Shown: positions 6,749 through 14,815, numbered from the stretch's first letter. The stretch is DNA of 24,222 nucleotides from JBBTQE01 sp038065775 (GCA_038065775.1 JBBTQE010000067.1:1-24222); one strand, 5' to 3'. Made by a program: numbers and translations. Notes: generated by a model not told the origin, from the letters alone.

Positions 6749-7951
6749 ATGCTTTTTTTCAGCAAGTTGGCAGATGTAAAAGTTAGCGATCAGGCGGAAA
6801 CTGTCGCGGGTAAGTTGATGGACATAGCGATTAAATTAACGCCTCACGAGGATTATCCGGCAATCGCGGGTATTCTGGTAAAAAATGGTTTTGGTGAAAA
6901 ATATATTAGTAGCGGCAATATTGAATCATTTAATCATGACGGAATTCTTCTTAATAAAAAAATTAGCGAAAGCATAGTTGATATTCCAGCCAATGAAAAA
7001 TTAGTGTTATTGAAGGCCTCGGTATTAGACAAGCAAATTGTTGATTTATCCGGAATAAGGGTTGTGCGGGTGAATGATTTGCAATTTGGAATAGTTAAAG
7101 GCGCCATGAGCTTGGTCGCTCTTGATATCGGCAAGTTGGGAATTTTACGCAGACTTGGCTTTGGTTCTTTGTTTAAATTTTTGAAACCCGAACTTCTTGA
7201 GTGGAAGGATGTTCGGTTAGTTGGAGACAAATTGCAGTTGTCGGTTGGTGTTGAGGAAATTGTTAAATTGCATCCAGCCGATATTGCGAACATAATTGAA
7301 AAATTAAATCTTAATCAAGGGAGCGAGTTGTTGCAGGCGTTAGATAAAAAAACCGCCGCTCGCGTGCTGGAGGAGCTTGAACCGGAAATTCAGAAAATAT
7401 TGGTGGAAAATCTTGGCCCGGAAAGAGCGACCAGCATTATCCAAAAAATGTCTATTGACGAGTTGGTTGATCTGATTCAGATGTTGCCCGATCGGAAAAC
7501 TGGTGAGTTCATAAGTAATTTGTCATCCGATAGCACGCAAAAGGTTAAGAAAATCATTGAATATGATGAAAACACGGCCGGAGGTTTGATGAATACCGAA
7601 TTTATTTCAGCTTTTCCTGAAAATACGGTTGAAGAAGTAGTCGGACAGATAAAAAAAGTATCGCAAATGCACCGCGGGATTCATTTTGTGTACATCACTG
7701 ATAAATCAAATAAGTTTTTGGGTGTAGTTTCAATGCGCAAATTGTTGATTTCCGGTCGTGAGGTAACAATGGGCGGTTTAGTTGATGTAAAAAGTATGCC
7801 AACGGCAACAGCTGACCAAGATGTGTCGCGGGTTGCTTCAATAATGACTAAATACAATTTATTATCCGTGGCGGTTTTGGATAAAGACGGGAAACTGCTT
7901 GGGGTTATTACCGTTGATGATATAATGAGACACTTTGTGCCGCACGCGTAA
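6749..7951 (+). CDS. PRC-barrel / MgtE N-terminal / CBS-pair protein without a channel domain
   Basis: The 400-residue soluble product looks like the cytosolic sensor half of an MgtE magnesium channel. Residues about 1-130 contain two PRC-barrel-like segments. About 172-270 is an MgtE_N helical domain (LHPADIANIIEKL, LPDRKTGEFISNL) running into EYDENTAGGLMNTEFIS, the junction seen in MgtE. About 285-395 is a CBS pair ending GVITVDDIMRHFVP. It stops there, with none of the MgtE transmembrane helices. In MgtE these domains bind Mg2+ and gate the pore. Only 2 bp separate it from the NRAMP-like transporter, so I infer that it regulates that carrier. The domain call is firm; the partnership is inference. 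Confidence 0.85.
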   Translation: MLFFSKLADVKVSDQAETVAGKLMDIAIKLTPHEDYPAIAGILVKNGFGEKYISSGNIESFNHDGILLNKKISESIVDIPANEKLVLLKASVLDKQIVDLSGIRVVRVNDLQFGIVKGAMSLVALDIGKLGILRRLGFGSLFKFLKPELLEWKDVRLVGDKLQLSVGVEEIVKLHPADIANIIEKLNLNQGSELLQALDKKTAARVLEELEPEIQKILVENLGPERATSIIQKMSIDELVDLIQMLPDRKTGEFISNLSSDSTQKVKKIIEYDENTAGGLMNTEFISAFPENTVEEVVGQIKKVSQMHRGIHFVYITDKSNKFLGVVSMRKLLISGREVTMGGLVDVKSMPTATADQDVSRVASIMTKYNLLSVAVLDKDGKLLGVITVDDIMRHFVPHA

Positions 7952-7953
7952 AT

Positions 7954-9186
7954 ATGTCAAAAAGAAAATTGTTTTGGACAAAATTAGTATTTTTTTTCAG
8001 TGTCATTGGGCCGGGGATTATCGCCGCCAATGCCGATAATGATGCCGGCGGAATAAGCACTTACTCAATAGTTGGCGCTCATTTCGGGACAAAAATGTTG
8101 TGGGTTCTTTTTTTGATTACTTTTTCTTTAGCCGTAACACAGGAAATGGGTGTGCGCATCGGGCTGGTAACGCGCCAAGGATTGGGCGGCGTGATTAGGG
8201 AGCGTTTTGGCATAAAATTGACGGCGGTTGCCATACTGGCAATGCTGGTCGCGAATGTTGGCACAATTACAGCCGAGTTTGCAGGGATCGCGTCCTCTTT
8301 GAGTATCTTTGGAATAAGTAAATTTATAACCGTGCCGATTGCCGCTTTTTTTGTTTGGCTTGTTTTATATAAAGGATCGTTCAAGACAGCGCAAAAAATA
8401 TTTTTGATTTTTTCCGTTTTTTACATTGTCTACATAATAAATGGATTTATTGTTAAACCCGATTTCGGGGAATCTTTGCGCGCGCTCGTAACTCCGACTA
8501 TGGAATGGAGCAGTCCGTTTTTGTTGGCGATGATCGCTTTGATTGGAACCACGATTACTCCATGGGGGCAGTTTTTTATCCAATCTTTTGTAGTTGACAA
8601 GGGGCTGAATCTTAAACATTACAAAGTTGAAAAGGCCGAAGTTTTTCTTGGCGCTTTTATAACAAATATTGTGAGTTTTTTTATAATAATAAGCACAGCC
8701 GCGACATTATATAAATATGGCATAGATATAAAAGACGCGAAAGACGCCGCGTTGGGGCTGGTTCCGCTGGCCGGTAAATTCGCGCAAGGGCTTTTTGCTT
8801 TTGGGTTGTTCAGCGCATCCATGTTGGGCGCGTTCATTTTGCCCGTAGCCACTTCATACGCAGTTTGCGAGGCGTTTGGATGGGAATATGGTTTTAATAC
8901 CAATTGGCAAAGTGGTAAAATTTTTTATAGTATAATTTTGGCCGCGATAATTATTCCGGCTCTGTTGGTTCTCCTTCCCATCAACCTAATAGCCGTAATG
9001 CTAATTTCGCAAGATATCAACGGCATCCTCTTGCCTTTGATTTTGATTTTTGTAATGAAGATTATTAATGATAAAAAAATAATGGGGGAACACGTGAATA
9101 AACCGATTGGAAATGTGATCGCGTGGTTGACTATTTTCGGGATTATATTTGCTTCAGTCATGCTGTTGGTCAGCGCGCTTATTTGA
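7954..9186 (+). CDS. NRAMP-family divalent metal transporter, atypical (possible NRMT-like Mg2+/Mn2+ carrier)
   Basis: The 410-residue membrane protein has about eleven hydrophobic segments and an NRAMP (SLC11) fold. TM1 reads GPGIIAANADNDAGGIST: the metal-binding Asp is kept (D30) but the canonical DPGN is DAGG, so the Asn ligand is Gly33. TM6 reads TTITPWGQ, where classical transporters have the M-P-H motif, so the soft methionine ligand is Thr202. Loss of that Met is a feature of NRAMP-related magnesium transporters, which favours a hard ion such as Mg2+ over Fe2+. Classical Mn/Fe NRAMP remains the alternative. The gene is tightly coupled to the upstream MgtE_N/CBS gene (2-bp gap) and to recO (1-bp gap). 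Confidence 0.85.
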   Translation: MSKRKLFWTKLVFFFSVIGPGIIAANADNDAGGISTYSIVGAHFGTKMLWVLFLITFSLAVTQEMGVRIGLVTRQGLGGVIRERFGIKLTAVAILAMLVANVGTITAEFAGIASSLSIFGISKFITVPIAAFFVWLVLYKGSFKTAQKIFLIFSVFYIVYIINGFIVKPDFGESLRALVTPTMEWSSPFLLAMIALIGTTITPWGQFFIQSFVVDKGLNLKHYKVEKAEVFLGAFITNIVSFFIIISTAATLYKYGIDIKDAKDAALGLVPLAGKFAQGLFAFGLFSASMLGAFILPVATSYAVCEAFGWEYGFNTNWQSGKIFYSIILAAIIIPALLVLLPINLIAVMLISQDINGILLPLILIFVMKIINDKKIMGEHVNKPIGNVIAWLTIFGIIFASVMLLVSALI

Positions 9187-9187
9187 T

Positions 9188-9805
9188 ATGCAGGCTATTG
9201 TCTTATCACGGCATGATTTTAAAGAAACCGACCAGTTGGTTTCTTTATATACTCGCGAGCGCGGGAAAGTTAAGGCGCTGGCCAAGGGGGTTAAAAAAAT
9301 TACCAGCAAGAATTCCGGGAATTTGAGCATGATTGCTTTGTTGGAGGTGGCGATTGAAAGAGGAAAGGAATTGGAACATCTTACCAAAGTTCAGCCGCTA
9401 AAAGTTTTTGGCAATATTTTTTTGGATTTGGAGAAATTGACGCTTGCCGCTTACATGTTAAAAATTATTGATGATTTTATATTGCCGAATGAAAAAGACG
9501 CAAAAGTTTTTAATTTGATTGCGAGCTTATTTGAATTTTTAGATTCAACGGAGAAAGTCGGCGTGTTAAATTTGGCGACCGCGTTTATATTTAAATTTTG
9601 GCATTGTCTTGGATTCGGTTCGGAGGATCAAAAATTAAAGGTATGGTTTGAAAGTGAGTGGGCCAAGATAAATAGCATGAATTTCGCAAAAAATGATCAA
9701 CAAAAAATTCACGATTCGGCCATAAGGTTCGCCGAGTATCATTCTGGCAGGAAGCTTGAAAAATTCAGTGGAAATGTTAAAATGCTAGGGTTAAATATTT
9801 TATAA
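9188..9805 (+). CDS. recO: DNA repair protein RecO
   Basis: RecO anneals SSB-coated single strands and loads RecA with RecR in the RecFOR pathway. The product, 205 residues from ATG 9188, begins with the conserved OB-fold strand MQAIVLSRHDFKETDQLVSL and YTRERGKVKALAKGVKK. The remaining helical part is less conserved, and the zinc-binding cysteines seen in some RecO proteins are missing. It is somewhat shorter than E. coli RecO (242). An earlier in-frame start at 9149 would overlap the transporter and add 13 unrelated residues, so I reject it. asnS begins 3 bp after its stop. Confidence 0.85.
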   Translation: MQAIVLSRHDFKETDQLVSLYTRERGKVKALAKGVKKITSKNSGNLSMIALLEVAIERGKELEHLTKVQPLKVFGNIFLDLEKLTLAAYMLKIIDDFILPNEKDAKVFNLIASLFEFLDSTEKVGVLNLATAFIFKFWHCLGFGSEDQKLKVWFESEWAKINSMNFAKNDQQKIHDSAIRFAEYHSGRKLEKFSGNVKMLGLNIL

Positions 9806-9808
9806 ATT

Positions 9809-11101
9809 ATGCAAACTTTTGTTAAAAATTTTAGCGGTTTGGTTGGCGAGGAAGTAGAGATAAAAGGCTGGCTGTATAATAAGCGGTCGTCCGGCCCGAT
9901 CAGTTTTTTGGAAATCCGCGATGGGAGCGGTTGGGTACAGGCTATTGCCGTTAAAACCAAATTAAACCCCGAGCTGTGGGAGTTAATAGAAAAAGTTACA
10001 CAGGAGTCATCGGTTGAAATAAAAGGCGTTGTTTCGGCGCATCCAAAACGCGAAGGTGTTTTTGAGTTGCAGGTCAAAGATTTTAAGATAATTCAGTTGG
10101 CGCAGGAATTCCCGATTTCAAAAAAGGAGCATGGTCCTGATTTTTTGATGGATTTGCGCCATTTATGGTTGAGAAGTAAAAGGCAGTGGGCGATTTTGCG
10201 CATTCGAGACGCGGTGATCACCGCCATCAACGAATATCTGCACAAAGAAAATTTTATTAAAGTTGACTCGCCGGTTTTTACGCCTAATGCTTGCGAGGGA
10301 ACAAGCACGTTGTTTCCTGTTCCATATTTTGATCTTGGCACCGCGTATCTTTCGCAATCAGGCCAGCTATACATTGAAGCCGCGATCGCTTCGGTTGGCA
10401 GATGTTACGATTTTGGGCCGGTGTTTCGCGCCGAGAAGAGTAAAACCAAACGTCACCTCACAGAATTTTGGATGATGGACGCGGAAGCCGCTTTTGTTGA
10501 TCATGATCAGAATTTGCAAATTCAAGAGGGCTTGGTTAGATACATTATTTGTTATTGTCTGAAAAATTGCAAAGAAGAATTAGTCGCTTTGGAGCGAAAT
10601 GTTGAGCCTCTGCAAAAAGCGGATAAGCCATTTACGCGCTACACATATGATCAGGCGATTGAAAAATTGCGCGAGCTTGGTTCGGATATTAAATATGGCG
10701 AGGATTTGGGGAATGACGACGAGGGTTTGCTTACCAAAGATTCCGAAGTGCCGGTGTTTATAGAAAAATGGCCAAAATCAATCAAGCCATTTTACATGAA
10801 GCGCGATCCGAACAACGCCGAGCTGGTTTTGAACGATGACCTGATCGCGATTGAGGGAGCTGGGGAGATAATCGGCGGCAGTCAGCGTGAGGATGATTTT
10901 GATTTATTATTATCAAGAATAAAAGCCGAGGGTTTAAGCGAGGCGGATTATGAGTGGTATACGGATTTGCGAAAGTACGGCAGTGTTCCGCACGCGGGTT
11001 TTGGCATTGGTTTGGAGCGCATGGTGCGCTGGATTTCCGGCACAGAACATATCCGCGAGTGTATCCCGTTTCCAAGAACTACCGGAAGATTAAAGCCGTA
11101 A
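9809..11101 (+). CDS. asnS: Asparaginyl-tRNA synthetase (class IIb)
   Basis: Charges tRNA-Asn with asparagine in the cytosol. The 430-residue product has an N-terminal OB anticodon-binding domain (about 1-100, EIKGWLYNKRSSGPISFLEI) and a class II core: motif 1 around VDSPVFTPNACEGTSTLF (152-169), motif 2 FRAEKSKTKRHLTEFWMM (207-223) and motif 3 GFGIGLERM (397-405), ending RECIPFPRT. The EGT segment and the AYLSQSGQLY segment (179-188) match bacterial AsnRS better than AspRS, whose equivalents differ. Length equals Bacillus-type AsnRS. It is last in the ruvX-to-asnS gene run. No clear terminator follows, only a weak 4-bp hairpin near 11123. Confidence 0.93.
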   Translation: MQTFVKNFSGLVGEEVEIKGWLYNKRSSGPISFLEIRDGSGWVQAIAVKTKLNPELWELIEKVTQESSVEIKGVVSAHPKREGVFELQVKDFKIIQLAQEFPISKKEHGPDFLMDLRHLWLRSKRQWAILRIRDAVITAINEYLHKENFIKVDSPVFTPNACEGTSTLFPVPYFDLGTAYLSQSGQLYIEAAIASVGRCYDFGPVFRAEKSKTKRHLTEFWMMDAEAAFVDHDQNLQIQEGLVRYIICYCLKNCKEELVALERNVEPLQKADKPFTRYTYDQAIEKLRELGSDIKYGEDLGNDDEGLLTKDSEVPVFIEKWPKSIKPFYMKRDPNNAELVLNDDLIAIEGAGEIIGGSQREDDFDLLLSRIKAEGLSEADYEWYTDLRKYGSVPHAGFGIGLERMVRWISGTEHIRECIPFPRTTGRLKP

Positions 11102-11169
11102 AATAGAGCGTGAATTTATACAAAATCGCCGATTCGTTTTTGCTCTTAAATTTGAAGTTTGCTTTGTTG

Positions 11170-11251
11170 TGCCGAAGGAGAGAATCGAACTCTCACTCCC
11201 GAAGGAACACGATTTTGAGTCGTGCGCGTCTACCAATTCCGCCACTTCGGC
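11170..11251 (-). tRNA. tRNA-Leu (anticodon CAA)
   Basis: On the minus strand a complete class II tRNA can be folded. The acceptor stem is GCCGAAG with CTTCGGC and discriminator A. The D-arm contains GGTAGA. The anticodon stem CACGA/TCGTG encloses the loop CTCAAAA, giving anticodon CAA for UUG codons. A short variable arm TCC-TTCG-GGA is capped by a UUCG tetraloop, and the T-arm is GAGAG-TTCGATT-CTCTC. The 3' CCA is not encoded (the base after the discriminator A starts CAA), so CCA must be added enzymatically. No intron is visible. Confidence 0.95.
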
Positions 11252-11266
11252 TTAAATTGTAAAAAA

Positions 11267-11295
11267 AGTATAGCTTAATTTATGCGAAATGTCAA
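11267..11295 (-). promoter_or_regulatory. Sigma-70 promoter for tRNA-Leu
   Basis: On the minus strand, TTGACA (11295-11290) and TATACT (11272-11267) are separated by exactly 17 bp. This puts the start site near 11260, just ahead of the tRNA 5' end at 11251. The near-consensus match indicates a standard housekeeping sigma factor in this organism. Confidence 0.8.
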
Positions 11296-11299
11296 TTGT

Positions 11300-11629
11300 C
11301 TATAAATCAATTCTAAACTCCAGGCCGTAGTTTGTAAAGCCCAGTTTTTCATAAAACCGATGCACATTTTCTCTAATATGCCTGCTGGTTGCAATGATCT
11401 TATAACACCCATGTCGTTTTGCTTCTTCAATTATTTCCCGCGCCAGTTTTGTTCCAACACCTTGTCCTCGCAAACTTTCATCCACAAACACATCCTCAAT
11501 AAATCCGAATGGTTCTTTGTGCAAGTCATTTTTTAGTACGTATAGAGTCGCTCTGGCTACTTCCTTTCCAGCGTCCGTAACAGTGATTTTTTTGCCGAAA
11601 GCTTCGGTGGTTTTTATTTTGAAATCCAT
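11300..11629 (-). CDS. GNAT-family N-acetyltransferase
   Basis: A 109-residue acetyl-CoA-dependent acetyltransferase of the GNAT fold. The central FIEDVFVDESLRGQGVGTKL carries the acetyl-CoA-binding R/Q-x-x-G-x-G/A signature (RGQGVG), and the C-terminal HIRENVHRFYEKLGF is typical of family motif B. The substrate cannot be told from the sequence. I start it at ATG 11629 (MDFKIK) because the visible promoter starts RNA near 11656; the frame runs open to 11695 but those codons lie in the promoter and in parA. It is transcribed divergently from parA through overlapping promoters, with tRNA-Leu downstream on the same strand. Confidence 0.85.
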   Translation of the reverse strand: MDFKIKTTEAFGKKITVTDAGKEVARATLYVLKNDLHKEPFGFIEDVFVDESLRGQGVGTKLAREIIEEAKRHGCYKIIATSRHIRENVHRFYEKLGFTNYGLEFRIDL

Positions 11630-11647
11630 ATATAAGTATGATATAAT
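11619..11647 (+). promoter_or_regulatory. Sigma-70 promoter for parA
   Basis: TTGAAA (11619-11624) and a perfect TATAAT (11642-11647) are separated by 17 bp, so RNA should start near 11654. That excludes the upstream ATG at 11648 as start of parA and leaves ATG 11666 with a leader of about 12 nt. The -35 lies inside the first codons of the GNAT gene. Confidence 0.75.
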
Positions 11648-11667
11648 ATGGGCTGTGTCCATATTAT
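11643..11667. promoter_or_regulatory. Perfect inverted repeat overlapping both the parA and GNAT promoters
   Basis: ATAATATGG (11643-11651) and CCATATTAT (11659-11667) form a perfect 9-bp inverted repeat with a 7-bp centre. It covers the -10 boxes of both promoters and both predicted start sites. It may be an operator for a dimeric repressor, or may simply reflect two symmetric -10 regions. Which protein binds is unknown. Confidence 0.5.
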
Positions 11668-11691
11668 GCCCCAAATCATTTCCGTAGTCAA
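11663..11691 (-). promoter_or_regulatory. Sigma-70 promoter for the GNAT gene
   Basis: On the minus strand, TTGACT (11691-11686) and CATAAT (11668-11663) are separated by 17 bp, giving a start near 11656 and a leader of about 27 nt to ATG 11629. The elements sit within the first codons of parA, face to face with the parA promoter. Confidence 0.65.
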
Positions 11692-12430
11692 TCAAAAAGG
11701 AGGAGTTGGAAAAACGACAACAGCCGTTAATTTGGCCGCCGCGCTGGCTGATTCAGGCAAGTTTGTTTTGCTTGTTGATTTAGATCCGCAAGGCAACGCC
11801 ACTTCCGGGCTTGGAATTAAGTACCAGGAGCTCGAAAAAGGGCTGTATCATTCACTGTCGGGTCAGGCGAGAATTCACGATATTATACACAACACCGGCC
11901 ATGCCGGGTTGCGAGTCGTTCCGTCAACGCCTGATTTGGCCGGAGCCAATGTTGAACTAGTTAATGTCGAAGGCAGGGAAAGAAAACTTGCTGAAGTTTT
12001 GTCCGAGGTTGGCCACGCTTATGATTATATCATCATAGACTGCCCTCCTTCGTTAGGGATTTTAACATTAAACGGATTGATCGCCGCTGATCATATTTTA
12101 ATTCCCGTTCAAGCCGAGTATTATGCGTTAGAGGGATTGGGTCAGCTTCTAAAAACAATAGAACTTGTTAAACAAAATTTAAAGCCGGAATTAAAAGTTT
12201 TGGGCGCGGTGCTCACAATGTTTGATTCGCGAAACAGCTTGGCCGAGGAAGTTATGCACGAATTGTATAAATTTTTCCCCGATAATATTTTCAGATCCGT
12301 TATTCCGCGAACAGTTCGTTTGGCCGAAGCTCCGAGTTTTGGTCAGAGCATTTTCCATTATGATCCTAGCGGAAAAGGTTCAAAGGCCTATGAAAGGCTG
12401 GCAAGAGAATTATTAGAAAGATTTGAATAA
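11666..12430 (+). CDS. parA: Chromosome partitioning ATPase ParA (Soj)
   Basis: Deviant Walker A ATPase that moves or positions the origin region together with ParB-parS. The 254-residue product shows the deviant P-loop KGGVGKTT (residues 11-18), VDLDPQGNATSGL (the A' motif, near 40), IIIDCPPSLGILTLNGL (Walker B, near 117) and a final LARELLERF helix. It has no N-terminal DNA-binding domain, so it is the chromosomal Soj type and not the plasmid ParA/SopA type. ATG 11666 is preferred over 11648 because of the promoter position. parB starts 15 bp downstream. Confidence 0.95.
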   Translation: MPQIISVVNQKGGVGKTTTAVNLAAALADSGKFVLLVDLDPQGNATSGLGIKYQELEKGLYHSLSGQARIHDIIHNTGHAGLRVVPSTPDLAGANVELVNVEGRERKLAEVLSEVGHAYDYIIIDCPPSLGILTLNGLIAADHILIPVQAEYYALEGLGQLLKTIELVKQNLKPELKVLGAVLTMFDSRNSLAEEVMHELYKFFPDNIFRSVIPRTVRLAEAPSFGQSIFHYDPSGKGSKAYERLARELLERFE

Positions 12431-12445
12431 CACTAACCAATTACT

Positions 12446-13279
12446 ATGCCATTAGGAAGGGGATTGGGCGCGCTGATTTCCGGCAGCCCAAAAAAACAAC
12501 AAGATGCTCCAAGCGATATCCATGATAAAATTTGGCATATTCCTGTTTCTTCAATTTCTCCAAATGCGAATCAGCCCAGACAAAATTTTGGTCCGGCCGA
12601 GCTGGAGGAATTGTCCGCTTCAATCAAAACGCACGGAATTTTACAGCCATTATTGTTGAGCGAGAAAGCTGATGGTGGCTATGAAATAATAGCCGGGGAG
12701 AGAAGATATCGCGCCGCTAAAATGGCCGGATTAACAACCGTGCCAGCAATAATAAAAAAATTGCCAGAACATGAGAAGGTTGAGGTTGCGTTGATAGAAA
12801 ATATCCAGAGAGAAGACCTGAACCCCATTGAAGAAGCGTTCGCGTATCAGCGTTTGATGGAGGAATTTGATTTAACCCAACAGGAAGTTTCCGACAAAGT
12901 CGGAAAGAGCAGGCCGTCGATCGCGAATGCGATTAGGCTTTTAAGTCTGCCGGAGCCGATAAAAACAGCTTTGATTGAGAAGCGGATAAATATGAGTCAG
13001 GCGCGAGCGTTGTTAAGTTTAGACGATGAAAAAAAACAAATTGACCTGCTGTCATCAATGCTCGGCCAGCGCATCACTGTTCGTGAGCTGGAAAGGACTG
13101 TTTCTAAAGATTCAAAAAATTCGCGAAGAGATCCAAATTTGACTTATCTGGAAGACAAACTTCGCACCGCTCTTGGAACTAAGGTTTCAATTACTCAAAA
13201 AGGAGAAAATGGGACTGTCGCTATTTCGTATTATTCAAAAGAAGAACTGGCGCGAATTATCGCAAAAATCTCCGAGTAA
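12446..13279 (+). CDS. parB: Chromosome partitioning protein ParB (Spo0J), CTP-dependent parS-binding clamp
   Basis: A 277-residue ParB/Spo0J. Residues 1-12 (MPLGRGLGALIS) are the ParA-interacting N-terminus. The N-terminal CTPase domain has GERRYRAA (84-91) and ENIQREDLNP (118-127), the two family signatures involved in CTP binding and clamp closure. The helix-turn-helix at about 143-165 (TQQEVSDKVGKSRPSIANAI) binds parS, and residues about 232-275 fit the C-terminal dimerisation domain. No parS consensus site was found in the window. Only 9 bp separate it from the downstream sensor gene. Confidence 0.95.
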   Translation: MPLGRGLGALISGSPKKQQDAPSDIHDKIWHIPVSSISPNANQPRQNFGPAELEELSASIKTHGILQPLLLSEKADGGYEIIAGERRYRAAKMAGLTTVPAIIKKLPEHEKVEVALIENIQREDLNPIEEAFAYQRLMEEFDLTQQEVSDKVGKSRPSIANAIRLLSLPEPIKTALIEKRINMSQARALLSLDDEKKQIDLLSSMLGQRITVRELERTVSKDSKNSRRDPNLTYLEDKLRTALGTKVSITQKGENGTVAISYYSKEELARIIAKISE

Positions 13280-13288
13280 ACAAATCGC

Positions 13289-14815
13289 ATGTCCTTGACC
13301 GTAAAATTAGTAGTATTTTTTTTATTGATTTCCCTTTTGCCAATAGGAACCATTTCTTTTTTTGCTTTTAAAGAGGGATCTGAAATCGCCGAACGGCAAA
13401 CATTAACTGATTTGGACCGCACAAGCGGGCTGGCAGAAGGTTATATTTTGACTTTTTTTGAAAAAATTGAATCTAGAGCCGCGGATTGGGCCGGAGATGG
13501 CTACATTAGATCGGAAGCCGAAGCCATTTTTTCGGAAGAGAATGATGAAAGGTCTCGTTCGCTGGCGAATTATTTAAAAGTTAAGCGTGAATCGGAGGAT
13601 TCAATTATTTCAATTACCGATATTTTGGATTTCTCCGGGAGAATAGTGGTTTCAACTGACGAAACAAGAGTTAACGGTTCCTTGTTCTGGCAGGACACAA
13701 CGACCAATACTTTTAAGAAGGCGGGGAAGTGGCAAGCCATGAAAATTTTTTTGGCCGCAAATGGCGCGGAAGCCAATCATGCGTTTGTCAGTGAGCTGAT
13801 GCTGTCTCCGGGTATGCCAAGTATCCCGATGTTGAGCATTGTCGCTCCGCTGCAGTCTTTGCAAACAGGCGAGATTATAGGTTTGCTAGTTAACCATATT
13901 TCAAGTGAAGAATTAAATAAAATTCTTTCCGGTAAAAGACAGTCTGAATTGGGCGCGAAAACAACTTTACTTGGTGAAAAACAAAAGTTGGAATTGTATA
14001 TGGTAAACCGGCAGGGATTCATGATAACGCCATCCAGATTTACAACCGGCACTGTTTTTAGCCAGAGAATCATAACTGTTCCAGCGCAATTTTGTTTGGG
14101 ATCAAAGAGCGGATTTACCGGTAAATATACAAATTACGTTGGGGTTCCGGTGTTTGGCGTTTCGGTTTGCCCAAATGATCAATGGTGGTTTCTCGTCGCG
14201 GAGATGTCTGAAGATGAGGCGTTGGCAGGAGTTAAAAAAATACAACAAATAATTTTCACAACGGTTTTGCCGATTGGTCTGGTCGTCGTTCTCATAGCGC
14301 TTGTTTTTGGCGCGAGCATGGTCAGGCGGATAACAAAAAATTTAAGAACATTGAAAGAACTCGGCAATGGTAATTTTGACAAGAGAGTAAATATAACCGG
14401 CAATGATGCCATAGCGCAAATCGGCTATGGCATCAATCAAACAGCGGCTGAAATTCAGCAATTCGTTTTAAAAATTAAAAATTCGGAAGAAAAATATAAG
14501 TCTTTAATGGAAAATTCTGCGGATGCCATATTGCTCGTTGATGTGAGGGGGAAGATTTTTGACGCCAATAAGCGCGCTGAAATTTTATTAGAATATCCGA
14601 AATCAAAACTTCTGATAAGAAGTTTGTGGTCTTTATCAAATAAAAGCATGGAAGACAAAATGCGGATTGGATTTAATAAAATGCTTGAGATCGGCTTTAA
14701 TTCATTTTCTGTTTATTTGTTGAAAGGGAGCGGCAAGCCGATTAAAGCCGAAGCAAATGGTGTATTGATAAAAAGTGGGGCGGAAAAATTTGTTCAACTA
14801 ATATTCAGAGAATAA
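13289..14815 (+). CDS. Membrane sensor: TM - Cache-like extracytoplasmic domain - TM - HAMP - PAS, no output domain
   Basis: A 508-residue protein. TM1 is about 5-27. A large extracytoplasmic region (about 28-320) is Cache-like in layout, with IISITDILDFSGRIVVSTDE near 106-125 and ELYMVNRQGFMITPS near 235-249. TM2 is 321-345 and HAMP about 346-395 (RRITKNLRTLKELGNGNFDKRV). A PAS domain occupies about 400-508 (SLMENSADAILLVDVRGKIFDANKRA). It stops at LIFRE, where PAS domains normally run on as RDITERK into a kinase or GGDEF, so there is no enzymatic output. A terminator follows within 35 bp and no continuation appears in other frames, so this seems to be the natural end. It is the third gene of the parAB operon. 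The ligand is unknown. Confidence 0.8.
   Translation: MSLTVKLVVFFLLISLLPIGTISFFAFKEGSEIAERQTLTDLDRTSGLAEGYILTFFEKIESRAADWAGDGYIRSEAEAIFSEENDERSRSLANYLKVKRESEDSIISITDILDFSGRIVVSTDETRVNGSLFWQDTTTNTFKKAGKWQAMKIFLAANGAEANHAFVSELMLSPGMPSIPMLSIVAPLQSLQTGEIIGLLVNHISSEELNKILSGKRQSELGAKTTLLGEKQKLELYMVNRQGFMITPSRFTTGTVFSQRIITVPAQFCLGSKSGFTGKYTNYVGVPVFGVSVCPNDQWWFLVAEMSEDEALAGVKKIQQIIFTTVLPIGLVVVLIALVFGASMVRRITKNLRTLKELGNGNFDKRVNITGNDAIAQIGYGINQTAAEIQQFVLKIKNSEEKYKSLMENSADAILLVDVRGKIFDANKRAEILLEYPKSKLLIRSLWSLSNKSMEDKMRIGFNKMLEIGFNSFSVYLLKGSGKPIKAEANGVLIKSGAEKFVQLIFRE

Noticed and set aside
9149..9187. Upstream start for recO
   Set aside because: It would overlap the NRAMP-like gene and add 13 residues before the conserved first strand MQAIVLS.
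11102..11169. Terminator after asnS or tRNA-Leu
   Set aside because: Only a 4-bp AATC/GATT hairpin with few Ts is present, too weak to call.
11630..11695. Longer GNAT reading frame overlapping parA
   Set aside because: The added codons cover both promoters and the predicted GNAT start of transcription lies at about 11656, inside them.
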